From the NCBI RefSeq assembly GCF_009455625.1, contig NZ_QPEQ01000001.1, forward strand, positions 2,604,001 to 2,668,000: a stretch of 64,000 nucleotides of DNA, written 5' to 3'. Shown here one piece after another: positions 17,830 through 28,370 of this stretch; position 1 is the first letter of the stretch, and every line of letters starts with the position of its first letter. A model generated the notes under the pieces. That model was given only the letters and a program-made list of their open reading frames with translations, had not been told where the DNA came from and searched no databases. This DNA comes from Paraburkholderia bonniea. Its GTDB lineage: Bacteria; Pseudomonadota; Gammaproteobacteria; Burkholderiales; Burkholderiaceae. The translations under genes and the position numbers were made by a program.

Positions 17830-18408
17830 TCAAGCAAAGTTCTTCGCTGCGAAGTCCCAGTTAACCAGGTTCCAGAACGCTTCAACGAACTTCGGACGGG
17901 CATTGCGGTAGTCGATGTAGTACGCGTGCTCCCACACATCAATCGTCAGGAGTGCCTTTGAGTCTGTGGTCAGCGGGGTAGCGGCATTGCTGGTCGACAC
18001 CAGGTCGAGCGAGCCGTCCGGCTTCTTCACGAGCCACGCCCAGCCTGAGCCGAACGTGCCGACTGCGGTCTTGGCGAACTCTTCCTTGAACTTGTCGTAG
18101 GAGCCCCACTTCTGGTTGATGGCGTCACCTAGTGCGCCAGCCGGTGCGCCGCCACCTTTGGGCGACAGGCTGTTCCAGAAAAAGGTGTGATTCCAGATTT
18201 GCGCGGCGTTGTTGAAAATGCCGCCATTCGCTTTCTTGACAATCTCTTCGAGCGACAGATTTTCAAACTCCGTCCCCTTGATCAGATTGTTCAGATTGGT
18301 CACATAGGTTTGATGATGCTTGCCGTAGTGAAACTCAAGGGTTTCTTCCGACATATGCGGGGCAAGCGCATTTTTCGCATAAGGCAACGCTGGGAGCGTA
18401 TGTTCCAT
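17830..18408 (-). CDS. sodB: Superoxide dismutase [Fe]
   Basis: 192 aa, the standard length of bacterial iron SOD. It converts superoxide to peroxide and oxygen in the cytoplasm. Metal ligands are visible: His near residue 27 ([12 protein letters not shown]), His about 74 ([11 protein letters not shown]), and the [13 protein letters not shown] motif with Asp and His near 158-162. The GGIFNNAAQ segment and Gln in [10 protein letters not shown] are typical of Fe rather than Mn enzymes. The start ATG 18408 has an aaggaac ribosome site. The gene lies downstream of xseA on the same strand with a 330-bp gap, so it probably has its own promoter. Confidence 0.96.
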   Translation of the reverse strand: MEHTLPALPYAKNALAPHMSEETLEFHYGKHHQTYVTNLNNLIKGTEFENLSLEEIVKKANGGIFNNAAQIWNHTFFWNSLSPKGGGAPAGALGDAINQKWGSYDKFKEEFAKTAVGTFGSGWAWLVKKPDGSLDLVSTSNAATPLTTDSKALLTIDVWEHAYYIDYRNARPKFVEAFWNLVNWDFAAKNFA

Positions 18409-18737
18409 GGTGTTGTTCCTTTCTGTCTGTTTGTGGGGGATCTGCGGGATAACGCCGTAGAACGCTCGATTGTAGGCGAGTTGGAATAACCCCGCAAACC
18501 AGCTGCACTTACGCTAAACCCGCTCTACCAGCCTGGCCGCGCGTGCCTCGCAGCAGAAGGCGACGCGGCGTGACGCTGAGCCACCGAACCCGCGTGCTAT
18601 CTCCTCAGCACTACCCAACGATTGGCGACAGCCTCCCGGAGAAAGGCATCGACCAGGCGTGGTATGGCGGTGCCTGGCAATACGCACCGGGAGCATATTC
18701 AACCGCCCCCACCCGAGCCAGCCAACCAGCTAGCCAG
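18409..18737. other. Gap between xseA stop and sodB start
   Basis: No gene recognised; GC-rich. It should hold the leftward sodB promoter close to 18410-18480. I see no clear Fur-type palindrome. Confidence 0.4.
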
Positions 18738-20117
18738 CTAGAAATCGTCACCAAGCCGCGCCTGCACATCGGCGAGCGTGATATCGGCCGTGCCATCAGC
18801 CAGATGCAGCGTCAGACGCCGGCCCGGCTTCAGTGTCGCGGGTGTCCGCACTGCACGGCCGCTATGCGCCTCGAGCACAGCCGCATAGCCGCGCTCCAGC
18901 GTGCGTTGCGGGCTCAGCACCTCAAGCCGCGCGGCCAATGTCGCCACCCGCGCGACGTGTCGTTCATGCCGCCGCAGCAGCGCCTGATCAAGACGCTGCG
19001 TCAGCCCCGTCAGCCGTGACTGATGTGCGGCCAGATCGGGGCGCCAGCGCTGCCAGCGCATCTGCGTCAACGCAAAGCGCGCCCGCGCGTCGCGCACGGG
19101 ACGCGCGCCCGCCGACGCCAAGCGCACTCCTAGTTGCTGCAAATGCATGCGCTGGCGCGCCAGCCGCTCAGCGGGCGACACCAGCCGCCGCGCCAGCCAG
19201 TCGAGCTGCTGCGCCCGCCGTTCGCGCAGACGCTCGAAACCGCGCGCCAGCATCGCCTGGCGCTGCGTCAGCTCACGCAGCAACACAGCCCGTTGCGGGC
19301 TGACCAGTTCAGCGGCGGCAGTTGGCGTCGGCGCGCGAACATCCGCCGCAAAATCGGCAATCGTGAAATCAGTTTCATGGCCCACGCCGCTCACCACGGG
19401 TATCTCGCACGCCGCAATCGCCCGCGCCAGCACCTCCTCGTTGAACGCCCACAGGTCTTCAATCGACCCGCCGCCCCGGCACACAATCAGCACCTCGACC
19501 TCACGCCGCGCACTGGCCGCGTTCACCATCGCCGCGAGCCTGGCGCTTACGCCTGCGCCCTGCACTGGCGCGGGATACACGATCAACGCGATATGCGGCG
19601 CGCGGCGTGCCAAGGTGGTCAACACATCGCGCAATGCCGCCGCCTGCAATGATGTGACGATCCCGATCGCGCGCGGATGAAGCGGCAACGGACGCTTACG
19701 CTCAGCGGCGAAGAGCCCTTCCGCGTCGAGCTGCGCCTTGAGCTTCAGGAACGCCTCGTACAGCCGGCCTTGGCCGGTACGGCGCACCGCTTCGACATTC
19801 AGTTGCAGCTCACCGCGCGGCTCGTACATCGTGACCAGCGCCCGCACTTCGATATGGTCGCCTTCGCGCGGCGTAAAGCCCGCATGCTGCGCCCGGCCAC
19901 GGAACATCACGCAGCGCATCTGCGCCTGCGTGTCCTTGAGTGAAAAGTACCAATGGCCGCTGGCGGCGCGCGTAAAGTTCGACACCTCGCCACCGACCCA
20001 GACCAGCGGAAACGAGCGCTCCAGCATCGAGCCAATCGCCCGGTTCAGGGCCGAAACCGGCACGACAACCTCGGCACTAGCCAGCTCGGGGGAAGAAAAA
20101 TCAGGCGTGGAATTCAT
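18738..20117 (-). CDS. xseA: Exodeoxyribonuclease VII large subunit
   Basis: 459 aa from ATG 20117 (MNSTPDFSS). An upstream in-frame start at 20171 would add 18 residues that do not resemble the family. It is the catalytic subunit of ExoVII, which degrades single-stranded DNA to oligonucleotides with the small subunit XseB (not in the window). An N-terminal OB fold (about 25-120: [27 protein letters not shown]) is followed by the catalytic domain (about 130-330) with the [12 protein letters not shown] motif, [13 protein letters not shown] and [11 protein letters not shown]. An Arg-rich coiled coil follows, then a C-terminal segment (LERGYAAVL). All expected motifs are present. Confidence 0.95.
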   Translation of the reverse strand: MNSTPDFSSPELASAEVVVPVSALNRAIGSMLERSFPLVWVGGEVSNFTRAASGHWYFSLKDTQAQMRCVMFRGRAQHAGFTPREGDHIEVRALVTMYEPRGELQLNVEAVRRTGQGRLYEAFLKLKAQLDAEGLFAAERKRPLPLHPRAIGIVTSLQAAALRDVLTTLARRAPHIALIVYPAPVQGAGVSARLAAMVNAASARREVEVLIVCRGGGSIEDLWAFNEEVLARAIAACEIPVVSGVGHETDFTIADFAADVRAPTPTAAAELVSPQRAVLLRELTQRQAMLARGFERLRERRAQQLDWLARRLVSPAERLARQRMHLQQLGVRLASAGARPVRDARARFALTQMRWQRWRPDLAAHQSRLTGLTQRLDQALLRRHERHVARVATLAARLEVLSPQRTLERGYAAVLEAHSGRAVRTPATLKPGRRLTLHLADGTADITLADVQARLGDDF

Positions 20118-20651
20118 ACGGGAAAACCGGTTTGACAGAGTGGTCCAGACGATAGACCGACGCGCCGCCAACGTCCAGCGCAGCGCCCGGGAAACACAAA
20201 ATGTTCACAATTTCCGGCTTTTGTCCCAAATATGCCCAGATTGCTTGCCAGATCTACTAAATCCGCATCAAGCCTTTGATTTATTTATGCTTTTTATCCA
20301 TAAAACAATGCTGAATGACGATAACAACACGGCTGGACGGCCTTTTCTAGACGTGAAACAGTGAATTCTCCACAAAGTTATCCACAGGCTGGACGGGGCG
20401 CTTCCACTCCCGTCCACCACGCAAACACGGCACGCGGCTTGCCGCGCGGCTAGGTCGCACGCTAGAGTGCCGGGGTTTCGCGCGGCCACTCCGGCACAGG
20501 GGCTCATGTTCAGTAGTTGCTCAATTAATCGCTCATCAAGCACCGGACTTCGGCCAGCCGCCCTCCTGCCCTCTCACCCCGGCATCTTTCACCTTCCCCG
20601 GAGAATCCCTTCCATGCAGGTCTTGCCTGACGCCGTTGTGGCGCAACTGAC
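20118..20651. promoter_or_regulatory. Divergent xseA/lpxK intergenic region with DnaA-box-like sites
   Basis: About 530 bp. It contains the perfect DnaA-box sequence TTATCCACA (20378-20386), a one-mismatch copy TTCTCCACA (20366-20374) exactly 12 bp upstream, and TTATCCATA (20294-20302) in an AT-rich stretch (about 20270-20340). No gene is seen. In many Burkholderia genomes exbB and exbD lie next to lpxK; here they are absent and lpxK follows this region directly. Confidence 0.45.
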
Positions 20652-21668
20652 ATGAGCGGCTTACGCGGCCGCATTGAGGCCCGTCTTACCCAGGAATGGC
20701 AGCATCGCGGCCCGCTGGCCTGGGCTCTGACACCGCTGGCCTGCCTGTTTGCGGCCATCACGGCGGCCCGCCGCGCCGCGTATGCGCTGGGCTGGTGCCA
20801 GGCAGTGCAGCTGCACGTGCCCGTTGTGGTCGTCGGCAATGTGACGGTTGGCGGCACCGGCAAAACGCCCAGCGTGATCGCGCTGGTCGAAGCGCTGCGT
20901 AGCGCGGGCTTCACGCCGGGCGTCGTGTCGCGCGGCTATGGCGCGACGGTGCGCCAGCCGGTCCCGGTCAGCCCCACCTCAAACGCCAGCGAAACGGGCG
21001 ATGAACCGCTCCTGATCGCGCGCCGCACTGGCGCACCGGTCTGGGTCTGCCCGGATCGCGTCGCGGCCGCCACCGCGCTCTGCCACGCCCAGCCGCAAGT
21101 CGACGTGATCGTCAGCGACGATGGCTTGCAGCACTACCGGCTCGCGCGCGATGTCGAGGTGGTGGTGTTCGATCACCGGCTGGGCGGCAATGGCTTCCTG
21201 CTACCCGCAGGCCCGTTGCGCGAACCGCTATCACGCCGCCGCGATGCCACGCTGGTTAACAACCCTTATGAAGCAGTGCTGCCGCCCTGGCCCAACACCT
21301 TTGCCCTCAATCTCGTGCCCGCGGATGCCTGGCATCTCAATCAACCGTCACTGCGGCGGCCGCTGGCGCAGTTCAGCGACCAGCGCGTGCTGGCAGCCGC
21401 GGGCATCGGTGCGCCTGAGCGCTTTTTCGCCACCGTCCGCGCGGCGGGCATCACCCCACGCACGCTCGCACTGCCCGATCATTACGCGTTCAGCAGCAAT
21501 CCGTTCGCGGCAGTCGACTCGGACGCCATTCTGGTCACCGAAAAGGATGCAGTAAAATTGGCCGCCTGGCGCGATGCCCGAATCTGGGTTGTCCCAGTCG
21601 AAGCCGTGCTGGACCCCCGCCTCATTGCCCTAGTTGTGGAGAAACTCCGTGGACGCTCGCTTGCTTGA
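20652..21668 (+). CDS. lpxK: Tetraacyldisaccharide 4'-kinase
   Basis: 338 aa. It phosphorylates the 4' position of the lipid A disaccharide precursor at the inner membrane, the sixth step of the Raetz pathway. The N-terminus has a hydrophobic membrane-anchoring helix ([16 protein letters not shown]), then the P-loop [12 protein letters not shown] (about residues 62-73). Other family marks are [30 protein letters not shown], the [19 protein letters not shown] segment and the C-terminal TEKDAVKL. Its 3' end overlaps the next gene's GTG start by 20 bp, so lpxK, the Trm112-like gene and perhaps kdsB are co-transcribed, an arrangement typical of Burkholderia. Confidence 0.96.
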   Translation: MSGLRGRIEARLTQEWQHRGPLAWALTPLACLFAAITAARRAAYALGWCQAVQLHVPVVVVGNVTVGGTGKTPSVIALVEALRSAGFTPGVVSRGYGATVRQPVPVSPTSNASETGDEPLLIARRTGAPVWVCPDRVAAATALCHAQPQVDVIVSDDGLQHYRLARDVEVVVFDHRLGGNGFLLPAGPLREPLSRRRDATLVNNPYEAVLPPWPNTFALNLVPADAWHLNQPSLRRPLAQFSDQRVLAAAGIGAPERFFATVRAAGITPRTLALPDHYAFSSNPFAAVDSDAILVTEKDAVKLAAWRDARIWVVPVEAVLDPRLIALVVEKLRGRSLA

Positions 21669-21852
21669 AATCATTGTCTGTCCGCTGTGCAAAGGGCCGC
21701 TTAGTTATGTGCGTGCGGCACAAGAACTCGTTTGCAGTGTGGACAAACTGGCTTATCCGATCCGCGACGGCATTCCTGTGATGCTCGTCGACGAAGCCCG
21801 GCAAACCGTCGAAGGCACACTCGTCGACCCCGATCCCGCGCGCCCAGCCTGA
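21649..21852 (+). CDS. Trm112/YcaR-family small zinc-ribbon-like protein
   Basis: 67 aa from GTG at 21649 (reads [18 protein letters not shown]), preceded by ggagaaactcc. A TTG start 15 bp earlier is possible but the family begins MDxRLLEI. The N-terminal CPLC and a later Cys ([20 protein letters not shown]) follow the Trm112 fold pattern; the second pair of cysteines is reduced to one. The family activates methyltransferases in eukaryotes; the bacterial role is not settled. It overlaps lpxK and precedes kdsB, a conserved lipid A/KDO neighbourhood. Confidence 0.9.
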   Translation: MDARLLEIIVCPLCKGPLSYVRAAQELVCSVDKLAYPIRDGIPVMLVDEARQTVEGTLVDPDPARPA

Positions 21853-21972
21853 CAAGGCACGCTCAATCCAGCTCACTCAGCTCAGCCCACGGCCACCCAC
21901 GACCGGGCTGAGTGTGTCTGCCTTCAAGTACTCCTTGAGCACCCTTTATTCGCTCTTTAAGCTTTGGCAGAC

Positions 21973-22016
21973 CCCTTTAAGTACCCTTTAAGCACCCTTT
22001 AAGCACCCTTTAAACG
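21973..22016. repeat. 11-bp tandem repeat, about 4 copies
   Basis: CCCTTTAAGTA, CCCTTTAAGCA, CCCTTTAAGCA, CCCTTTAAACG in direct succession between the Trm112-like gene and kdsB, with looser copies just upstream (caccctttattc, ctctttaag). Non-coding. Confidence 0.85.
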
Positions 22017-22118
22017 GCACCAGGCCGAACCCAGTTCACCACGTGCCAGGCGGCACCAACCCGCCGCCTCACCCCTCCGGTTCCAGACAGCCCACCTAGC
22101 GCTAGCGCGTTGCTCCCG

Positions 22119-22946
22119 ATGACCAACTCCCCTGCCGTCCCGTTCATTGCCGTAGTGCCTGCACGCCTCGCCTCTACCCGGCTACCCAACAAGCCTCTCG
22201 CTGATATCGGCGGCAAACCGATGGTGGTGCGCGTCGCGGAACGCGCCCGCGCCGCCGGAGCGAGCCAGGTACTCGTCGCCTCGGATGCGCCAGCGGTCCT
22301 CGACGCAGCCCGCCAGCACGGCTTCGAAGCAGTGCTCACCCGTGCCGATCACCCCTCCGGCACGGATCGTCTGGCAGAAGTAGCAGCGCAATTCGGCTGG
22401 AGCGACGACACCCTCATCGTCAATGTGCAAGGCGATGAGCCATTGATCGACCCAGCACTCGTGCGCGGCGTCGCCGCGCATCTGGCAGCGAACCCCGGCT
22501 GCGCCATCGCCACCGCCGCCCACCCCATCACCGACCCTGCCGACATCTTTAATCCGAACGTTGTCAAAGTCGTGCTCGACGCGCGCGACATCGCGCTGTA
22601 TTTTTCCCGCGCGCCGATCCCCTGGGCCCGCGATGCCTATCAGCCGCACTGGCCTGAAATTGGCGCGATGCCCACGCCGCCCGCAGCGGTGACGGTCTAC
22701 CGCCACATCGGCCTGTACGCCTATCGCGCACAGTTTCTGCGCACCTACCCGACGCTCACCCAAGCCCCCATCGAACAAGCCGAAGCGCTCGAACAACTCC
22801 GCGCGCTGTGGCATGGCGAGCGCATCGCTGTGCTGCTCACCAGTGACGCGCCGCTCCCCGGAGTCGACACCCCCGCCGATCTAGCACGGGTGCAGGCGCT
22901 ATTCGCCTCGGGATTTGCCTCGGGGGCAGAAAAACCCATGGCATAA
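22119..22946 (+). CDS. kdsB: 3-deoxy-manno-octulosonate cytidylyltransferase (CMP-KDO synthetase)
   Basis: 275 aa from ATG 22119 ([27 protein letters not shown]). It activates KDO as CMP-KDO for lipopolysaccharide inner core assembly. The nucleotide-binding signature [43 protein letters not shown] and the late IGLYAYR and EALEQLR segments are all in place. It lies downstream of the lpxK and Trm112-like genes after a 270-bp gap holding an 11-bp tandem repeat, so it may have its own promoter. Confidence 0.96.
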   Translation: MTNSPAVPFIAVVPARLASTRLPNKPLADIGGKPMVVRVAERARAAGASQVLVASDAPAVLDAARQHGFEAVLTRADHPSGTDRLAEVAAQFGWSDDTLIVNVQGDEPLIDPALVRGVAAHLAANPGCAIATAAHPITDPADIFNPNVVKVVLDARDIALYFSRAPIPWARDAYQPHWPEIGAMPTPPAAVTVYRHIGLYAYRAQFLRTYPTLTQAPIEQAEALEQLRALWHGERIAVLLTSDAPLPGVDTPADLARVQALFASGFASGAEKPMA

Positions 22947-23134
22947 TCGGACGTTTTGCGCGCCCCACTTCGCTACACCGCTCGTCAGATTTGCATCCGG
23001 CTTTACCTGCCCCAGCTCCTTTTCGCCTGTTTTGCCGCACCGCCAGTTTCACTGCGCAGTGCGAAACACAACGACTTGGAGAAGCAGCAAGCCGCATCTT
23101 CAAGCACGGGCCGCGCTGCACGAAATTCACATAG

Positions 23135-23815
<681 letters not shown>

Positions 23816-23849
23816 GCGCCACGCCGCCCGGTTCGCCGCCGTCTTATAC

Positions 23850-23885
23850 AAAACCCGCCAGCAAGTTCATGCCCTGGCGGGTTTT
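23850..23885 (+). terminator. Rho-independent terminator after adk
   Basis: AAAACCCGCCAG, 12-nt loop, CTGGCGGGTTTT, a perfect 12-bp stem, with GTTTT following. Confidence 0.9.
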
Positions 23886-23975
23886 GTTTTGGTCCACTCA
23901 CATCCATAGCGCCGCTCGAATCGTTCGGCTCAAACAAAACACCCTCTACACCTACGCTGACACCCAGGAGACAAC

Positions 23976-24734
23976 ATGGAGCTTCACGGCAATGTATTTC
24001 TGATTACGGGCGGGGCCTCCGGGCTGGGCGCGGCAACGGCGCAGCTCTTCGCGCAGCACGGCGGCAAGGTGGTGCTGGCCGATCTGAACCAGGAGGCAGG
24101 CCAAGCCCTCGCGCAGCAGCTTGGCGGCGTGTTTGTGAAGTGCGATGTCAGCCGCGAAGAAGACGCTCAGCAAGCGGTCGCAGCGGCCACGCAACTGGGC
24201 ACATTACGCGGGCTCGTCAATTGCGCTGGCATCGCGCCTGCGATCAAAACCCTCGGCAAGGAAGGGCCACATCCGCTAGAGGCCTTTACCCGCACGCTGT
24301 CAATCAATCTCACCGGCACCTTCAACATGCTGCGGCTCGCCGCAGCGGCGATGGCGCAGAACGAGCCCAATGCGCAGAGTGAACGAGGAGTGGTGGTGAA
24401 CACGGCCTCGGTAGCCGCCTTCGATGGGCAAATGGGTCAGGCCGCGTATGCGGCATCCAAGGCGGGTATTGCTGGGATGACGCTGCCCATCGCCCGCGAC
24501 CTGTCACGCAACGCGATCCGGGTGATGACCATCGCCCCCGGCATCTTCGAAACGCCGATGCTGCTGGGCATGCCACAGGAAGTTCAGGATGCGCTTGGCG
24601 CGATGGTGCCGTTTCCGCCGCGCCTCGGCAAACCGGCGGAATACGCGATGCTGGTCAAACAGATTTTCGATAACCCGATGCTGAATGGCGAAGTGATTCG
24701 CCTGGATGGCGCGATCCGGATGCAACCGAAGTAA
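23976..24734 (+). CDS. Short-chain dehydrogenase, 3-hydroxyacyl-CoA dehydrogenase type (HSD10-like)
   Basis: 252 aa, a classical SDR. NAD-binding [10 protein letters not shown] (about residues 11-20) and acidic Asp after the second strand (VVLADLN) favour NAD(H). NCAG motif (about 89-92), catalytic Ser in [11 protein letters not shown], and YAASK with catalytic Tyr/Lys (about 162-166) are present. The C-terminus [14 protein letters not shown] is characteristic of HSD10-type 2-methyl-3-hydroxybutyryl/3-hydroxyacyl-CoA dehydrogenases, suggesting isoleucine or fatty-acid oxidation. It stands alone between the adk terminator and the convergent sirB1. Confidence 0.88.
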   Translation: MELHGNVFLITGGASGLGAATAQLFAQHGGKVVLADLNQEAGQALAQQLGGVFVKCDVSREEDAQQAVAAATQLGTLRGLVNCAGIAPAIKTLGKEGPHPLEAFTRTLSINLTGTFNMLRLAAAAMAQNEPNAQSERGVVVNTASVAAFDGQMGQAAYAASKAGIAGMTLPIARDLSRNAIRVMTIAPGIFETPMLLGMPQEVQDALGAMVPFPPRLGKPAEYAMLVKQIFDNPMLNGEVIRLDGAIRMQPK

Positions 24735-24774
24735 AGCGCGGCCCGCGCCGCAGCCATCATCGCGTCACATCGCA

Positions 24775-25623
24775 TCATTCGTGGTCGTTGTGCTGGGCAC
24801 GCTGACGCAGCTCCTGCAATTGCGTCTCGATGAGGGTAGCGTCCCCGGCATCCGGGCAATCGCCCAGATAGTGCTCAAGATCTTCGAGCGCGGGACGCAG
24901 GTAATTCAAACGGGCGTAGGCAAACCCACGGTCGCGCACTTCTTCGATACTGTCCGGCAGCAAGATCACCAGCCGTTGCTGCACGGCCAGCAAGCGCTGC
25001 CAGCGCTCGGTCTGCAAATACGTGGTCTTCAGGTTACGCAGCATGCGCGCGACGATCTCGCGCCGTGTGGCCGGTTGCAGCAGCAAGCGCAACGCCCGCC
25101 CGACCGGCTCCCCCGCCTTCGCCACATAAGGCTCAAGCATCTCGATCATCTCGCTCTCGGACAGCGAGTGCCCGGTTGTGGGATCGAGCATCACATCACC
25201 CGCTGGCGTCATGACGCGGAGTAGAAAATGCCCCGGAAAAGAAACCCCGCGCACCGGAATCCCAATCTGCCCAGCCATTTCCAGATACAGCACCGCGAGC
25301 GACACCGGAATTCCACGCCGCCGCTTGAGCACCCGGTTCAGATAACTGTTGTCGGGATCGTAGTAATCGTTGAGGTTGCTGGAGAAGCCCAGCTCACGAA
25401 AGAAAAACTGGTTCAGCAAGGCGACTTTCTGCTTGATGCTGGCCTCTCGCGGCAAGCGCTGCTGCAACCGCAGAATCAACGCATCAAGCTCAGCCAGCGT
25501 GCCTTGCAAGTCGAGATCGGGATAAGCGTCCTGGGCTAGCGCCAGTGCCGCTTCGGTGAGCGGCAGACTGTCATCGTCGGCCACCAGCGTGCTGAAGTAA
25601 TCGAGAACCCGGGTTATGGTCAT
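24775..25623 (-). CDS. SirB1-family transglutaminase-like/TPR protein
   Basis: 282 aa from ATG 25623 (MTITRVLDYFSTLV). A longer frame to 25710 lies within murJ and is not needed. The N-terminal transglutaminase-like fold has DYYDPDNSYLNRVLKRRRGIPVSLAVLYLEMA and PVRGVSFPGHFLLRV; the usual catalytic Cys is absent, as is common in this family. The C-terminal part (about 195-280) is TPR-like. Function is unknown; SirB1-like genes occur widely in proteobacteria. Its ATG overlaps the murJ stop (TAATG), so it is probably translated after murJ. Confidence 0.85.
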   Translation of the reverse strand: MTITRVLDYFSTLVADDDSLPLTEAALALAQDAYPDLDLQGTLAELDALILRLQQRLPREASIKQKVALLNQFFFRELGFSSNLNDYYDPDNSYLNRVLKRRRGIPVSLAVLYLEMAGQIGIPVRGVSFPGHFLLRVMTPAGDVMLDPTTGHSLSESEMIEMLEPYVAKAGEPVGRALRLLLQPATRREIVARMLRNLKTTYLQTERWQRLLAVQQRLVILLPDSIEEVRDRGFAYARLNYLRPALEDLEHYLGDCPDAGDATLIETQLQELRQRAQHNDHE

Positions 25624-27173
25624 TACGCCACTCGTCGTCTGAAATAGGCGTACTTGAAGCCCATTGCCCAGAGCATACCGAAATAAAGCGAGGCGAAGAG
25701 CACGAGGCACGCCCCCAGCAACGCCATGCGCTCGAACGGCCTGGCGTGCAGGCCAATCCAGTCAAAGTTGGCCGAAAACCAGTGCATCGCCCCCGCCAGC
25801 ACGAGGCACGCCCCCGCGAGCTGCACGAGAAATTTGAGCCAGCCTTGCGACGGCAGGTAAATTCCGCGCCGGCGCAAACCAGCGAACAGCAGTAATGCAT
25901 TCACACAGGCACCTAGCCCAACACTGAGCGTCAGCCCCGCATGAGCGAACAACGGCACGAATACCAGGTTGCCAAGCTGGGTGGCGATCAGCACACCGAT
26001 GCCGATTTTCACCGGCGTCTTGATGTCCTGTTTGGCATAAAAACCCGGCGCGAGAATTTTTATCAGGATCAAGCCGATCAGACCGATGCCATACGCGGCC
26101 AGCGCACGCGCCACCATCACCACCGCATGGTCATCGAACTTGCCGTAATGAAACAGGGTCGCCGTGAGCGGTTCGGCAAAGAAAAACAGCGCAACCGCAC
26201 TAGGTGCCGCCAGCAGGAAGGTCACGCGCAAGCCCCAGTCGAGCAGCGACGAATACTCGTGCTCGTCGGCATCAACGTGGGCCTTTGACAGGCTGGGCAG
26301 CAAGATAGTCCCGAGCGCCACACCCAGCAGCGCGGTGGGGAACTCCATCAGGCGGTCAGCGTAATTGATCCACGACACCGCGCCGGGCCCGATATGCGAC
26401 GCGATATTGGTATTGATGATGAGACTGATCTGCGCCACCGACACCGCGAACATCGCCGGCACCATCTTCGCCAGCACCCGCTTGACGCCCTGATGCGCAA
26501 GCGCTCGCAGCGGGTTCAGGCCAATGCGCGGCAGCATGCCGATCTTCTTTAATCCGGGCAGTTGCACCACGAACTGCAGCACCCCGCCAACAATCACCGC
26601 CCATGCCAGCGCGTACACCGGCGTGTGCAGCAACGGCGCAATAAACAAGGCCGCGGCGATAAACGCGAGATTGAGCAACACCGGCGCGAACGCGGGCAGC
26701 GAGAAATTTTTGTAGGTATTAAGCACGCTGGACGCGAGCGACGTCAGCGAAATCAGCACGATGTACGGGAACATGATGCGTGTCATCGTGACGGCCAGCG
26801 CGTAGGCCTCGCCCTCAGCCCGCAGGCCGGACGCGACAATCAGCACCACCCATGACGCCCCCGCCACGCCAATCAGTGACAGCAGCGCCAGAGCCCACGC
26901 CAGCACGGTCGAGGTCGCATCAACCAGCGCCTTGGTGGCGTCATGGCCTTGCTGGTTTTTGAATTCGGCAAGAATCGGCACGAAAGCCTGCGAGAACGCG
27001 CCTTCGGCGGAAATCCGGCGCAGCAGGTTCGGAATACGGAAAGCGACGTAAAACGCGTCGGTGTATGGACTGGCGCCAAACGCACGGGCGATCAGTGTTT
27101 CGCGGGCCAATCCGGTCACGCGCGACAGCAGCGTGAAACCGCTGACCGTCAGTAAGGCTCGGAAGAGATTCAT
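25623..27173 (-). CDS. murJ: Lipid II flippase MurJ (MviN)
   Basis: 516 aa from ATG 27173 (MNLFRALLTVSGFTLLSRVTGLARE); upstream in-frame residues do not fit the family. It moves lipid II across the inner membrane for peptidoglycan synthesis. About 14 hydrophobic helices; MATE-like MOP fold. Signature residues include SRVTGLARE near the N-terminus, FRIPNLLRRISAEGAFSQAFVP (with the essential Arg residues) and SWINYADRLMEFPTALLGVALGTILLP. It is divergent from rpsT, as in other Burkholderia. Confidence 0.96.
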   Translation of the reverse strand: MNLFRALLTVSGFTLLSRVTGLARETLIARAFGASPYTDAFYVAFRIPNLLRRISAEGAFSQAFVPILAEFKNQQGHDATKALVDATSTVLAWALALLSLIGVAGASWVVLIVASGLRAEGEAYALAVTMTRIMFPYIVLISLTSLASSVLNTYKNFSLPAFAPVLLNLAFIAAALFIAPLLHTPVYALAWAVIVGGVLQFVVQLPGLKKIGMLPRIGLNPLRALAHQGVKRVLAKMVPAMFAVSVAQISLIINTNIASHIGPGAVSWINYADRLMEFPTALLGVALGTILLPSLSKAHVDADEHEYSSLLDWGLRVTFLLAAPSAVALFFFAEPLTATLFHYGKFDDHAVVMVARALAAYGIGLIGLILIKILAPGFYAKQDIKTPVKIGIGVLIATQLGNLVFVPLFAHAGLTLSVGLGACVNALLLFAGLRRRGIYLPSQGWLKFLVQLAGACLVLAGAMHWFSANFDWIGLHARPFERMALLGACLVLFASLYFGMLWAMGFKYAYFRRRVA

Positions 27174-27609
27174 GGGGCGCTCATTATACGGATACCGCCC
27201 GCAGATACTACCCGCGCGCACCAGACTGGCCCCGCCCAGCAAAAACTATCCGCCACAGCCTCCCTAGCAACTTCATGGCTGTGCTTTTTCTCGCACATCG
27301 CTGATTTTGTTGCTATAATCTTCGGTTTCGAAGCTCGCTCAATTTTCAGATAGCCTGAATTTTATTGCTTCAGAAGCCATTCCGTCAGCGCCGGGGTTAT
27401 GTCTGATTAGCCTGATTACTCAGCGGCAAGTCAGCAATAAGCGGCAAAAAACGGGGCAAAACGGATGGAGAGCGGGGCAAACCAGTAGCCTTCGATATTT
27501 TTTGCGCCCTTGGGCAATCGCTTCCAGGGGTTCGGATCTAAAGCAAAGCAGTGCCCGGCCACCTTTAAAAGGCCAGGCTCTGGAAACAGGAACAGGATAA
27601 GGAACCGTC
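27174..27609 (+). promoter_or_regulatory. murJ/rpsT divergent region with extended -10 promoter for rpsT
   Basis: TGCTATAAT at 27311-27319 is an extended -10 element (TG at 27311, TATAAT 27314-27319) facing rpsT. The -35 region is poor, as expected for extended -10 promoters. It would give a leader of roughly 280 nt before rpsT. S20 synthesis is known to be post-transcriptionally controlled in E. coli; whether this leader acts so is not visible. No gene is recognised. Confidence 0.55.
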
Positions 27610-27888
27610 ATGGCAAACACCGCACAAGCACGCAAACGCGCTCGCCAGGCCGCCAAGGCCAACTCGCACAACTCGGCACTGCGCTCGAAATTCCGTACCG
27701 CCATCAAGGCCGTGCGCAAAGCAGTCGACAGTGGCGACAAAGCGAAAGCCGCTGAAATTTTCCAGGCATCAGCCAAAACGATCGACATCATCGCTGACAA
27801 GAACATCGTTCACAAAAACAAGGCAGCCCGTCTGAAAAGCCGCCTTTCTGCAGCCATCAAAGGCCTGCAGGCAACAGCAGCTCAGTAA
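27610..27888 (+). CDS. rpsT: 30S ribosomal protein S20
   Basis: 92 aa, highly basic, starting [16 protein letters not shown], with the S20 pattern [19 protein letters not shown] and [16 protein letters not shown]. It binds 16S rRNA early in small-subunit assembly. It is followed by a strong terminator and convergent with the DUF3579 gene. The ribosome site is aggaacagga, a little far from the ATG. Confidence 0.98.
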   Translation: MANTAQARKRARQAAKANSHNSALRSKFRTAIKAVRKAVDSGDKAKAAEIFQASAKTIDIIADKNIVHKNKAARLKSRLSAAIKGLQATAAQ

Positions 27889-27948
27889 TTCGCATCGCAT
27901 TCCGGTTAGCCCGCCATAGCGGGTTACTTCCTGTTTCCGCTGCACCAT

Positions 27949-27976
27949 AAAAAAGCACCCATCAGGGTGCTTTTTT
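27949..27976. terminator. Terminator after rpsT (bidirectional)
   Basis: AAAAAAGCACCC, ATCA loop, GGGTGCTTTTTT: a perfect 12-bp stem with T-runs on both strands, between rpsT and the convergent DUF3579 gene. Confidence 0.92.
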
Positions 27977-28031
27977 ATTTCTGGTCTTTTTTATTCCGAA
28001 GCCCGGAAAGGCAGAAAGGCATCGCTACCAG

Positions 28032-28370
28032 CTAGCGGGCCACGCCCTTTTGCTGCGTGCCGTGCTCGGGCGGCAACTCACACGCTTCGGTCACGACAAG
28101 ATCGTTGTCTTTGGCGAAATTCATCACAAAATCGAACGCCATCGGTTCAATTTCACGCAAACGGGAATCGAGAATCACACACTTGAGGTCGCCCAGCATG
28201 GTTGGACGCACATACAGCGAATATTGCAAACGGGCGTTTGGCCCGCGCGCGCCCGGCCCGAAGCTCGACATCACACCCGCGAGCCGTTCCGACCAGTCGC
28301 TTGGCCGGAATTTTTTGCCGCTTTTAGTAATGCCTTGAATAAAGAATTCGGTTGGGGGTACTTCGACCAT
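28032..28370 (-). CDS. DUF3579-family conserved protein
   Basis: 112 aa from ATG 28370 (MVEVPPTEFFIQGITKSGKKFRPSDWSERLAG). The sequence SGKKFRPSDWSERL...VRPTMLGDLKCVIL...EPMAFDFVMNFAKDNDL is that of the betaproteobacterial DUF3579 family, which has no established function. It is usually found between rpsT and argF in Burkholderia, as here. A longer frame up to 28454 is possible but its extra residues look non-coding. Confidence 0.82.
   Translation of the reverse strand: MVEVPPTEFFIQGITKSGKKFRPSDWSERLAGVMSSFGPGARGPNARLQYSLYVRPTMLGDLKCVILDSRLREIEPMAFDFVMNFAKDNDLVVTEACELPPEHGTQQKGVAR

Noticed and set aside
18543..19019. Plus-strand ORFs opposite xseA
   Set aside because: Antisense to a gene with full family motifs; GC-rich DNA gives long chance frames.
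20294..20386. Chromosomal replication origin
   Set aside because: Only three DnaA-like 9-mers and no dnaA, dnaN, gyrB, rpmH or parAB genes nearby.
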